A DNA stretch of 37,594 nucleotides from Gammaproteobacteria bacterium (GTDB taxonomy: Bacteria > Pseudomonadota > Gammaproteobacteria > Steroidobacterales > Steroidobacteraceae). Location: assembly GCA_025355445.1 (NCBI GenBank), contig JANXZQ010000499.1, positions 1 through 37,594 of the forward strand, written 5' to 3'. The stretch's first letter is position 1. Every line of letters begins with the position of its first letter. The notes beneath the pieces are model-generated. The model saw only the letters and a list, made by a program, of their open reading frames with translations, was not told the DNA's origin and ran no database searches. Shown here in pieces: positions 26,328 to 34,430 of the stretch. The position numbers and the translations under genes are program-made.

Positions 26328-27740
26328 ATGATGAACCGATTGGTCCTCGCCGGAATTGCACTCGTGAGCCTGTCGGCGCCGGCGCTCGCCGCAACGGCCT
26401 CGCTCACTCCGGGTCAGGCCGAGTTCCGCGCCCTGTACAAGGAACTGGTCGAGACCAATACCACACTCTCATCGGGCAGCTGTACCCTGGCGGCCGAGCG
26501 GCTGGCCGCGCATCTAAAGTCGGCCGGATTTAGTGACTCCGACCTGCACTTGTTCACAGCGCCCGACCATCCCAAGGAGGGCGGACTCGTCGCCATATTG
26601 ACGGGGCGCGATCCGAAGGCAAGACCCGTATTGATGCTGGCGCACTTGGACGTGGTCGAAGCGCGGCGCGAGGATTGGACGCGCGATCCCTTCGTCCTCG
26701 TTGAAGAAAACGGCTTCTTTTTCGCTCGAGGAGCCGCCGATGACAAGTCCATGGCGGCGATCTGGGTCGATACGCTGTCGCGGTACAAGAAAGAAGGCTA
26801 CCGGCCCAAGCACACGTTGAAGATGGCGCTGACCTGTGGCGAAGAGACCAGCGGTGCCTTCAATGGCGCACAGTATTTAGCCGCCAATAAGCGCGATCTG
26901 ATCGATGCCGCATTCGCCTTGAATGAGGGCGGGGGTGGAATGCTGGATGCGCAGGGCAAACCGATCTTTCAGGGTATCCAGGTCGGCGAAAAGCTTTCAC
27001 AGAACTACACGCTCGAGGTGACGAACCCGGGCGGTCACAGTTCCCGTCCCTTGCCGGACAACGCCATCTATCATCTGGCGAACGCCCTCGTCCGCGTCCA
27101 GGGGCATCCGTTTCCCGTGGAATTCAATGACACCACGCGCGACTACTTCACGCGATTGGCCCCGACCCGGACGCCTGAAGAGCAGACAGCGCTCGCCGCG
27201 CTGCTGAAGGATTCCACCAACGAATCGGCGCGCGCGCTGCTGGAGCGCGATCCCGACATCAACGCCATCCTGCACACGAACTGCGTCGCGACATTGCTCA
27301 GCGCCGGCCACGCCACCAATGCCCTGCCCCAGCGCGCGACGGCGAATGTCAATTGCCGCATTTTCCCGCGGACCAGCGCGGAAACGGTTCGTCAAACGCT
27401 CGAACAGGTCATCGCCGATGCCAGCGTCCACGTGTCGCTGCGCGAGGTGCGCAATGCACCCGCACCACCGCCGCCGCTCGACCCCAAGGTGTTGGGCCCC
27501 GCCGAAAAACTGGCTCGCGAGATGTGGCCCGGAACGCCGCAGCTGCGTCTGATGTCGGCCGGCGCAACGGACGGCGCGTTCCTCACCCCCGTCGGCATTC
27601 CGACCTACGGCATCTCGGGCGATTTTGGAGATCCTGACGGCAACGGCGCGCACGGCCTCAACGAATACCTGCGCGTGAAGGTGGTCTATGACAGCCGCGA
27701 CTACCTCTACCGGTTGATGAAGATTTACGGAGACCAGTAA
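26328..27740 (+). CDS. M20 family metallopeptidase, exported
   Basis: VLMLAHLDVVEARREDWTRDPFVLVEENGFFFARGAADDKSM and LTCGEETSGAFNGAQYL metal-site motifs; signal peptide; GGGAAG ribosome-binding site before ATGATG. Confidence 0.93.
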   Translation: MMNRLVLAGIALVSLSAPALAATASLTPGQAEFRALYKELVETNTTLSSGSCTLAAERLAAHLKSAGFSDSDLHLFTAPDHPKEGGLVAILTGRDPKARPVLMLAHLDVVEARREDWTRDPFVLVEENGFFFARGAADDKSMAAIWVDTLSRYKKEGYRPKHTLKMALTCGEETSGAFNGAQYLAANKRDLIDAAFALNEGGGGMLDAQGKPIFQGIQVGEKLSQNYTLEVTNPGGHSSRPLPDNAIYHLANALVRVQGHPFPVEFNDTTRDYFTRLAPTRTPEEQTALAALLKDSTNESARALLERDPDINAILHTNCVATLLSAGHATNALPQRATANVNCRIFPRTSAETVRQTLEQVIADASVHVSLREVRNAPAPPPPLDPKVLGPAEKLAREMWPGTPQLRLMSAGATDGAFLTPVGIPTYGISGDFGDPDGNGAHGLNEYLRVKVVYDSRDYLYRLMKIYGDQ

Positions 27741-27742
27741 TA

Positions 27743-27779
27743 CATTTTCCGGCCTCGCGGCGGGCTGCTACGGAAAATG
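27743..27779. terminator. Possible bidirectional terminator: 9-bp inverted repeat spanning the convergent gene ends
   Basis: CATTTTCCG (27743-27751) ... CGGAAAATG (27771-27779); 19-nt loop; the right arm overlaps the last codons of the minus-strand gene. Confidence 0.45.
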
Positions 27780-30089
27780 CAGTGTGTTCTGGTACCCCAA
27801 ACGCCAGGAGACACCGTCGGCCGACTTCCAGACGATGTCGTTCGACCAATAGCGCGACTGGCTGCTCCCTACGACGAATACTGTTCCGCTGAGAACGGCA
27901 AAGGCGCCATTCGGAACGTCGCTCGAGCGTTGTTGCCAAGTGCCTCCGTCACTCGAACACCACACATCGTGGACGCTGACCGAGCCTGGATACAGACATA
28001 TATCGCCGCCTATTGATACTCCCGGCCCGAATGTCTGCTTCGGCAGCGTGTCGTCGGACGCAACCTGGGTCCAGACGGACCCGTCCGGCGATGACCACGC
28101 GTCACTTGCGATCGTGGATGTGGACAGTGACGTGTAACCGCCGATGACATACACCAGATTGTTGTGCACGACCACTCGATAGCCCAAGCGGGGCCCGTAA
28201 GGCGCATTGGCCAGCGCCTGTGTCCAGCTTGCGCCATCTGACGATGACCACACTTCAGGGATAGTACCGTCTGTATCGCTGCCCGCGAACGCCAGCAATT
28301 TTCCGTTCACCTCGACCACCTGATTGAGGTTCGTGGCGGAAAACGGAGCGGCGTTCGTCAACACAGACCAGCTTTTCCCGTCAGTGCTTTGCCACACTTG
28401 TCGGTAATAGTTGGGCGCGGAATACTGCCAGCCGGCAATGAGAATCAGCCTATCCGACCGGGCCAGCATCTGGGCCAAACTGCTGACGGCCGGGGTGGTG
28501 TGCGACTGCTCCGTCCAGTCGATTCCGTTGGCCGAAGTCCATAGCTCCGTCTCATCGCCCAAAGCCCAGAGGCTATTCTTAAACGGAACCATCGCTATCA
28601 CCGACGCACCCGGGACCGCCGCTGACAACGAGTGTTTGGACCAAGATTCGCCGCCGGTGGAGGACCACACTTCATCGCTTCCGCCTCCGATGACCCACAG
28701 TTGGCCGTTCAGATACTCGGCACCTTCCTCGAAGCGAGCTGAGAATTGAGCACTGCCCGTGACCAGAGTCCATTTGCGCCCGTCGAAGCTGGACCAAACA
28801 TCGCGCTGGGCACTCTGATATCCGTCATTTCCGGCAATGAGCCACAGCTGTTTTCCGTCCGTAATGACGCGTTGAGAAAAACGCGCGCCAAATTCAGCTT
28901 GTGCGGTCTCCTGTACCCAGCTGGCACCGTCGGCTGAAGACCAGATATCTGCGTACACGCCGCCCCAGAATCCTCCCAAAATCCACAAGCGCCCGTTGAA
29001 TGACACAAGCTCAGCAAACTCCCGACCGCCCCACGGCGCGGCGGTCGTTGCGGCGGTCCAGGCTGCGCCATCCGTAGAACACCAGACGTCATTGGCAAGC
29101 TGATTCGCTGAGAATTGCCCTCCTGCAATACACATGGCGCCGTCGGAAGCGGCTGCTGCAAAGAACGCTCGTGCGGGAAATGCGCTCGCTGTCGCCTGTT
29201 TCCATGTCTTGCCATCCGAAGACGTCCAGACATCATTCAGCACCGCCCCTGTCGACATGCTTTCTCCACCAATCACCCAAAGGGCATTCTTGAACGCAAG
29301 CAGCTTGAAATAGTTGCGCGCAGGGAAGCCCGCATCGGCATTCTCCAGTTGCCAATTCGACCCATCGGCTGAAGACCATACCTGGTTGGGGGCCTGGAAG
29401 TTTCCCGTGACCAACCAGTGCCTGCCGTTGTGGGCGGTGGACCCAAAATTCCTCTGCGTTCCGAACTTCTGTTCCGGGAGGACAATGGGTTCGGTCACCT
29501 TGGCACCGTATTGCAACCAGTAAGCTGCCGGCTTCTGCAGGGTGGCGACAGAGTCCGTCAACAGAGACGCAGAAGCCGGCGTCTGAGTTCCGTCGCTGCA
29601 CACCGAGTAGTGGGAGGGATCGCATGCCAGATCCGTCGAGCGAGAGAAATCCATTTCGAGGTAGTCAGAAATGAACGACACTTGAGTGTCTGACGGACCG
29701 ATCCAGGCATTGATACCGATGGTTCTGGGGGCAATGTGCATCGAGTAGCTGGCTTGCGCGGCCAGGTAATTCGCGTCCGACGCTTTGGACGCTGTGATGA
29801 CAACGTCCCCGACCGTAACCAACGTGACTTGGCTGGTGTTCGCGTCCACTTTTGCAAGCGAAGGCATGCTGCTCGTATAGGTGATAGCGCCTGTGCCCGC
29901 ACCTCCGGAAGCCGGATTCGAATAGGATGCGTCATCCAGGATAGCGTTCACAGGTCCCGCATTTGCGAATGAAATGGACTGCGCCTGCGGTGATGGCGGT
30001 GGTGACGTTGGTGGTGCGCCGCCGCCTCCACCTCCGCAGGCAGCCAAAGCAACCGTCAGCAGGCCTGCTAAATATGCACGAAGTGTCAT
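27768..30089 (-). CDS. Putative lipoprotein with kelch/galactose-oxidase-like repeats
   Basis: Lipobox VALAACGGGGGG; many repeats of the type VWSSADGxxWxxxxxxAxFxxRxxxxxxxFxxxLWxIGG. Confidence 0.85.
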   Translation of the reverse strand: MTLRAYLAGLLTVALAACGGGGGGAPPTSPPPSPQAQSISFANAGPVNAILDDASYSNPASGGAGTGAITYTSSMPSLAKVDANTSQVTLVTVGDVVITASKASDANYLAAQASYSMHIAPRTIGINAWIGPSDTQVSFISDYLEMDFSRSTDLACDPSHYSVCSDGTQTPASASLLTDSVATLQKPAAYWLQYGAKVTEPIVLPEQKFGTQRNFGSTAHNGRHWLVTGNFQAPNQVWSSADGSNWQLENADAGFPARNYFKLLAFKNALWVIGGESMSTGAVLNDVWTSSDGKTWKQATASAFPARAFFAAAASDGAMCIAGGQFSANQLANDVWCSTDGAAWTAATTAAPWGGREFAELVSFNGRLWILGGFWGGVYADIWSSADGASWVQETAQAEFGARFSQRVITDGKQLWLIAGNDGYQSAQRDVWSSFDGRKWTLVTGSAQFSARFEEGAEYLNGQLWVIGGGSDEVWSSTGGESWSKHSLSAAVPGASVIAMVPFKNSLWALGDETELWTSANGIDWTEQSHTTPAVSSLAQMLARSDRLILIAGWQYSAPNYYRQVWQSTDGKSWSVLTNAAPFSATNLNQVVEVNGKLLAFAGSDTDGTIPEVWSSSDGASWTQALANAPYGPRLGYRVVVHNNLVYVIGGYTSLSTSTIASDAWSSPDGSVWTQVASDDTLPKQTFGPGVSIGGDICLYPGSVSVHDVWCSSDGGTWQQRSSDVPNGAFAVLSGTVFVVGSSQSRYWSNDIVWKSADGVSWRLGYQNTLHFP

Positions 30090-30099
30090 GTAAGACTCC

Positions 30100-32346
30100 T
30101 CAATCCTTTAGGTTCACCGCGAGAACGGTGCCGTTGGCATCACCGGCGGTATCGACTGCCACAACGTATAGAACGCCGTCGGCAGACAGAGCGAGCCGAC
30201 CCGCTATTGGAATGCTCCAGACGGCCTGGTGAGTGCTTTGACTGATGGCATACGTCGTAGTGTTGGTACTCACGAATACCAAGTTGTTCGTTGCGAGCAC
30301 ATCGCCGACAAACCGAATCTCTGACCGATAAAGTTGCGGAGCCCATGACCACAGCAGCGTTCCGTCTGATTCCGAGCGGGCTTCGAGACGGTAAGGTGAC
30401 GAATTGACCGCGTACAGCATGGAACCGCCGTAGGCAGGGTTGCCGCTGTATCCGCCCGGAACCTGCCAGCGTAGGGATTGCGCGTTCGTGTCGAAATCCA
30501 GCAGGGAGTTAGCGTTGGGATTGCCTACATTGACTGCAAACACTGACCCGGGTTGTCCCAGCACCGGCGCAGAAAACATATTGTCTCCATTCCAGTGAAA
30601 GCTCGGGTCCGCAATGGAGGCGACCAATGTTCCAGAGTGGCGGTCGACCACACTCAACTGCCCGGCTGACGAGCTAGGCCCGCCGGTATACGCGTATGCG
30701 TAGTCGGCATCCACGGCAGGTGTCCATTCGTCGTACTGCTGTAGCATCGTGAAAAACGATTGCGTGCCCACATTCGCGTCAAAGGCATACATGCCGCCGA
30801 AGTAACCGCCGTCCTCGAACACCACGCCGTTATCCACTGTTGGAGCCAGATAGCGCTCCCCCTGGGAATCGAATGCTGTCTGGAATATCCGAGTGCCGTC
30901 GTTTGCGTTAAATCCATACATCCAAGTCGCCTGCTGTGGACTGGTTGTCACGAACACCTTCCCAGCGGAGATCGCGGGAGGATTCAAGGTAGCGATGATG
31001 TTGATGCCGGCGAGATCAACGGCGAAATCGTGCTGCCATACGATACTGTGGTCCAACTCATTCAGGGCATAGGTCACATAGCCGGAGTTGACGTATAGGC
31101 GTCCGGCACCGGTCGTTACGGTGCTGACTTGTTTGTCTGGTGCCGTCCATAGCCAACGGCTCGCGAAAACGGTTGGATCAAGCGTGACCGGCACAAAGCC
31201 GGAGTGCGCCGCGTTTCGCTGAAAGGTCTCCCAATCACCTACGCCAGGCCATGGCGTCAGGGGTGTCAAGCCGGAATTGGTATTTGTCCCGATCTGTACG
31301 TCGAACGGCACAAGCACCGGCGAACCGGGCGCAGACTGCACGCAGGTCTGGTCGTGGCATACGTTAAGTTGGAATGACCCCGTGTAGTGGCCCGCGGCGA
31401 GCGAGGGATTCGCCTGAACGGTCAGTGTGTAGTGATTGGACATCTCAGCAGAGAGCGTCGCTGTGCCCAACAGCGTCCCGCTCGAGTCATTGACGCTGAC
31501 GTAGATCGGAAATGAAAGCCCGGTCGCCACCGTCGCCGACACTTTGATCAGAAAGGGAACGGGGTCGCCTGCCGCGAACGTGCCGTTGGCAGAGGCCGGG
31601 TTCAAGGTGAGAGCCGGCGGCGCAGCAAGTACTGTGAACTCGTACGGTACCGGGACCGGAGAGCCGGTGAGCGGCGATGTGCATGCGGAATCGTTGCAGA
31701 GGTTGAGGAATAGCGTTCCGTTACGGTGCCCAGAGGTGAGCGAACTCGCGGGTTGCACGGTGATCGAGTAGGAACCATTGTTGTTCGCCGTTATTGATCT
31801 TGCCGCAGATAGAACGCCGTCCGGGTCCGTCAAGGACACGAAGGCCGGAACAGTGATGGGCGTGGCCGGGGTCACTGTAATCGTCAACGCATTCGGCGAT
31901 CCCGCCGTAAATGTGGTCGACAGGACGCTCGGTGCCAGCGCGTAAGCAGCTATTACGGAAAATTCGAACGCGACGGACACAGGCGATCCGGCGACAGGTT
32001 GGGTGCAACCTTGGTCATGACAGATACTTACCTGGAAGCTGCCCGTATATTGGCCAGCCACGAGGGTGGATGAAGTCATGAGGCCGACGGAATAGGACTC
32101 TCCGGCGCGGGGGGTGAGCGTCGCGGTTGGCTGCAGCACTCCTTTCTGATCTGTGATTTTTACGTAAAGGGCGCCCGGCAATGGCGCCGTCGCTGTTGCT
32201 ACAACCGTCAGCTGCGTGCTCGTTCCTGCTACATAGGTGGCGGTCACCGACGTAGGAGCCAGCGTAATTGCCGGTGCCGGCCCAGCACCGCCGCCGCCGC
32301 AGGCACTGATTAACCATGCACAAACGGCAAGCGTTACCGCTTTCAT
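30100..32346 (-). CDS. Putative lipoprotein with three Ig-like repeats and a C-terminal PQQ/quinoprotein-like beta-propeller
   Basis: Start MKAVTLAVCAWLISACGGGGAGPAP (ATG at 32346, internal to the track ORF); three repeats ending in C(H/N)D..C motifs (CHDQGC, CNDSAC, CHDQTC); C-terminal half has strand patterns such as YGFNANDGTRIFQTAFDSQ. Confidence 0.82.
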   Translation of the reverse strand: MKAVTLAVCAWLISACGGGGAGPAPAITLAPTSVTATYVAGTSTQLTVVATATAPLPGALYVKITDQKGVLQPTATLTPRAGESYSVGLMTSSTLVAGQYTGSFQVSICHDQGCTQPVAGSPVSVAFEFSVIAAYALAPSVLSTTFTAGSPNALTITVTPATPITVPAFVSLTDPDGVLSAARSITANNNGSYSITVQPASSLTSGHRNGTLFLNLCNDSACTSPLTGSPVPVPYEFTVLAAPPALTLNPASANGTFAAGDPVPFLIKVSATVATGLSFPIYVSVNDSSGTLLGTATLSAEMSNHYTLTVQANPSLAAGHYTGSFQLNVCHDQTCVQSAPGSPVLVPFDVQIGTNTNSGLTPLTPWPGVGDWETFQRNAAHSGFVPVTLDPTVFASRWLWTAPDKQVSTVTTGAGRLYVNSGYVTYALNELDHSIVWQHDFAVDLAGINIIATLNPPAISAGKVFVTTSPQQATWMYGFNANDGTRIFQTAFDSQGERYLAPTVDNGVVFEDGGYFGGMYAFDANVGTQSFFTMLQQYDEWTPAVDADYAYAYTGGPSSSAGQLSVVDRHSGTLVASIADPSFHWNGDNMFSAPVLGQPGSVFAVNVGNPNANSLLDFDTNAQSLRWQVPGGYSGNPAYGGSMLYAVNSSPYRLEARSESDGTLLWSWAPQLYRSEIRFVGDVLATNNLVFVSTNTTTYAISQSTHQAVWSIPIAGRLALSADGVLYVVAVDTAGDANGTVLAVNLKD

Positions 32347-32510
32347 TGTTGTTATTCTTCCCTGAAGTTTGTTCGGCGAACGGATTGTCCGCCACTGAGT
32401 AGGGACATTGCAACGCTTGGGGAAGTCGTCGGGTTCTTGGCAGAATGCAACAGGTCCGCCACGGGCGACCGCCACTTGACAAAACATGGCTCCGACCACT
32501 AAGGGAGACG

Positions 32511-32691
32511 ATGAATACCGAACCCACTTTTGACGATATGACGTCGCGGACGGTCGATCAGCAATTCCGGGCGCAATTGTTCTTCAAGTACGAGAACCCG
32601 CAGCGGGCTGGCGCGTTCAAATTTCGCGGTGCATTTAATGCGGTATCCAATCTGACTCCGCAACAGCGGCGCGCCGGCGACAATCCTGCCC
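32511..32691 (+). pseudogene. Remnant of a threonine/serine dehydratase-type PLP enzyme (N-terminal piece, internally and C-terminally deleted)
   Basis: MNTEPTFDDMTSRTVDQQFRAQLFFKYENPQRAGAFKFRGAFNAVSNLTPQQRRAG resembles the IlvA-type '...SRTLD...FFKCENFQR.GAFKFRGA.NA' with about 20 residues missing after PTFDD; ribosome-binding site AAGGGAGACG precedes ATG. Confidence 0.75.
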
Positions 32692-34239
32692 TCATATCTC
32701 CTGCAATTCAATTTCGCTGCTCGGCAGCGCCGAGAGTTCCAGCCAATCCAGTTCTTGCTCGAGTTCATGGAACACGTTCTCTTCGATTTCGCCTGCGCCC
32801 CGCAAATCGTGCAATTTCGATCGCTGGGCGGCCACCGCACGTGCCAGTCCCGTGTCGAACCGGGTGGGCGCCTGCGGGTCGCGTCGAGAACCGGCCACGA
32901 CCATGGTCTCCTGAAACTGCTTCTTGAGAACGCTCGCGACCGCCGGGGGCTCGCTCTCGGCAGACGCAAGGCCGGCCTCGATGATCTGCATGCGCGCCTT
33001 GCTCATGGCCGCTTTGAACTCCTGATCGTCGCCAATACCTGCCCAACGAATCAGAGGCTTCAGCGTCAGGCCTTGGACGATCAGTGTTCCTAACACGACG
33101 CACATCGCGCTGAGCACAATCAAGTTTCGATCCGGGAAATTCGGCGGTAGTGCAAAGGAAGTCGCCAACGTCAGCAGTCCGCGCGTTCCGCACCATGAGA
33201 TAACCATAGTGGCCCGCCACGAGAGCGGCTTTGGGAGCCACAAGGGCTTGATCGCGCGCCACACGCGGCTGCTCACTGCGTGATAGATGACGAGAACGAC
33301 AATTCGGACGAGGATCACGGTGGCTAGAATCAGCAAGGCAAACCGCAGCGCCGGCCACAATTGCTCATGAGGCAGCGCGACAATGATGGCGCGGGTTTGA
33401 AGGCCCATGAAAAGGAACGCGAGCACATTCAAGACGAAGACCACGGCGGCCCAGACCGCGTAGGACTGCACCCGGTCGCGGGCCGTCACACGGCCAGGCA
33501 TGATTTGGCCGATAACCATGGCGTAGGTCACGACCGCGAGCACGGGGGAGATATTCAGCCGGTCAGCGAGCAGCCAGACCCCGAACGTGCCCGTGAACTG
33601 CATGATGATGCTTGACTGAGTGCCGGAAAATGCGTCGGCTATGGCAACGTAGCATTTCCCCAGGACCAGTCCGAACACAATGCCGCCCGGAACTGCCAGC
33701 GCGATGCGCGCCAACCCATTGTCCGCATCGGATTGCAATGCCGCCGCGGTGGCTACTCCGAAAATGAGCAGCGCAGTGGCGTCATTGAGCAAACTCTCGC
33801 CTTGAATCACCAGCGAACCATGACGCGTCAAATCGATGCGATTCGTGACTGCATTGACGGCGACGGCATCGGTTGGCGCTACGATGGCACCCAGGGCCAC
33901 CGCGGCCGCGATCGGTAAACCTGCGAATTTCCAGCCCAAGACGGCCACTGCGGCAGTCGTTATGATCACCGCGCCTACCGCCAGTACCAGCAAAGGCACC
34001 CATAGCCGTCTTAGATCTCGAGGCGCCGTGTCGTAGGCCGCGTCAAGCAAGGCGGGCGCGATGAAAATGACCAGGGCCAGCCGTGGATCTATTTGAATGG
34101 TCGGCGAAAACGGCAAGAACGCGACCGCGACTCCGGCGACCGATAACAAGGTGGGGTACGGCAGCCCGAGGCGGCGCGAGCCTATGAGAAGTACGGCCGC
34201 GACAAAGAGCAAGAGCACCAAATGTTCGAATAACGCCAT
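32692..34239 (-). CDS. CPA1-family Na+/H+ antiporter
   Basis: Multiple TM segments; LGAIVAPTDAVAVNAVTNRIDLTRHGSLVIQGESLLNDATALLIFG. Confidence 0.93.
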   Translation of the reverse strand: MALFEHLVLLLFVAAVLLIGSRRLGLPYPTLLSVAGVAVAFLPFSPTIQIDPRLALVIFIAPALLDAAYDTAPRDLRRLWVPLLVLAVGAVIITTAAVAVLGWKFAGLPIAAAVALGAIVAPTDAVAVNAVTNRIDLTRHGSLVIQGESLLNDATALLIFGVATAAALQSDADNGLARIALAVPGGIVFGLVLGKCYVAIADAFSGTQSSIIMQFTGTFGVWLLADRLNISPVLAVVTYAMVIGQIMPGRVTARDRVQSYAVWAAVVFVLNVLAFLFMGLQTRAIIVALPHEQLWPALRFALLILATVILVRIVVLVIYHAVSSRVWRAIKPLWLPKPLSWRATMVISWCGTRGLLTLATSFALPPNFPDRNLIVLSAMCVVLGTLIVQGLTLKPLIRWAGIGDDQEFKAAMSKARMQIIEAGLASAESEPPAVASVLKKQFQETMVVAGSRRDPQAPTRFDTGLARAVAAQRSKLHDLRGAGEIEENVFHELEQELDWLELSALPSSEIELQEI

Positions 34240-34300
34240 GGCGTTCCAAGATTACCCGGAAAGCGGTCGGCTGGATGTAAGAGAGGGCATCGTATCTGGA

Positions 34301-34323
34301 CCTCGGCACCCCCTGTGCCGGGG
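34301..34323. promoter_or_regulatory. Strong hairpin in the divergent intergenic region
   Basis: CCTCGGCAC-CCCCT-GTGCCGGGG (9-bp stem including one T-G wobble), between the antiporter and radical SAM genes. Confidence 0.4.
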
Positions 34324-34430
34324 TCTGAGCACGCTAGGCCGACTGTGGAGCGGGAGAATTTCGATCGGTAGGTGCTAGCCCTCTATGTAGAGCAAAACCC
34401 CAATGTAAATTGCGCTAGTCTGCGCGTACC

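Noticed and set aside
34240-34430. Cobalamin riboswitch upstream of the B12-type radical SAM gene
   Set aside because: A hairpin is present but I cannot recognise the conserved cobalamin core; needs Infernal.
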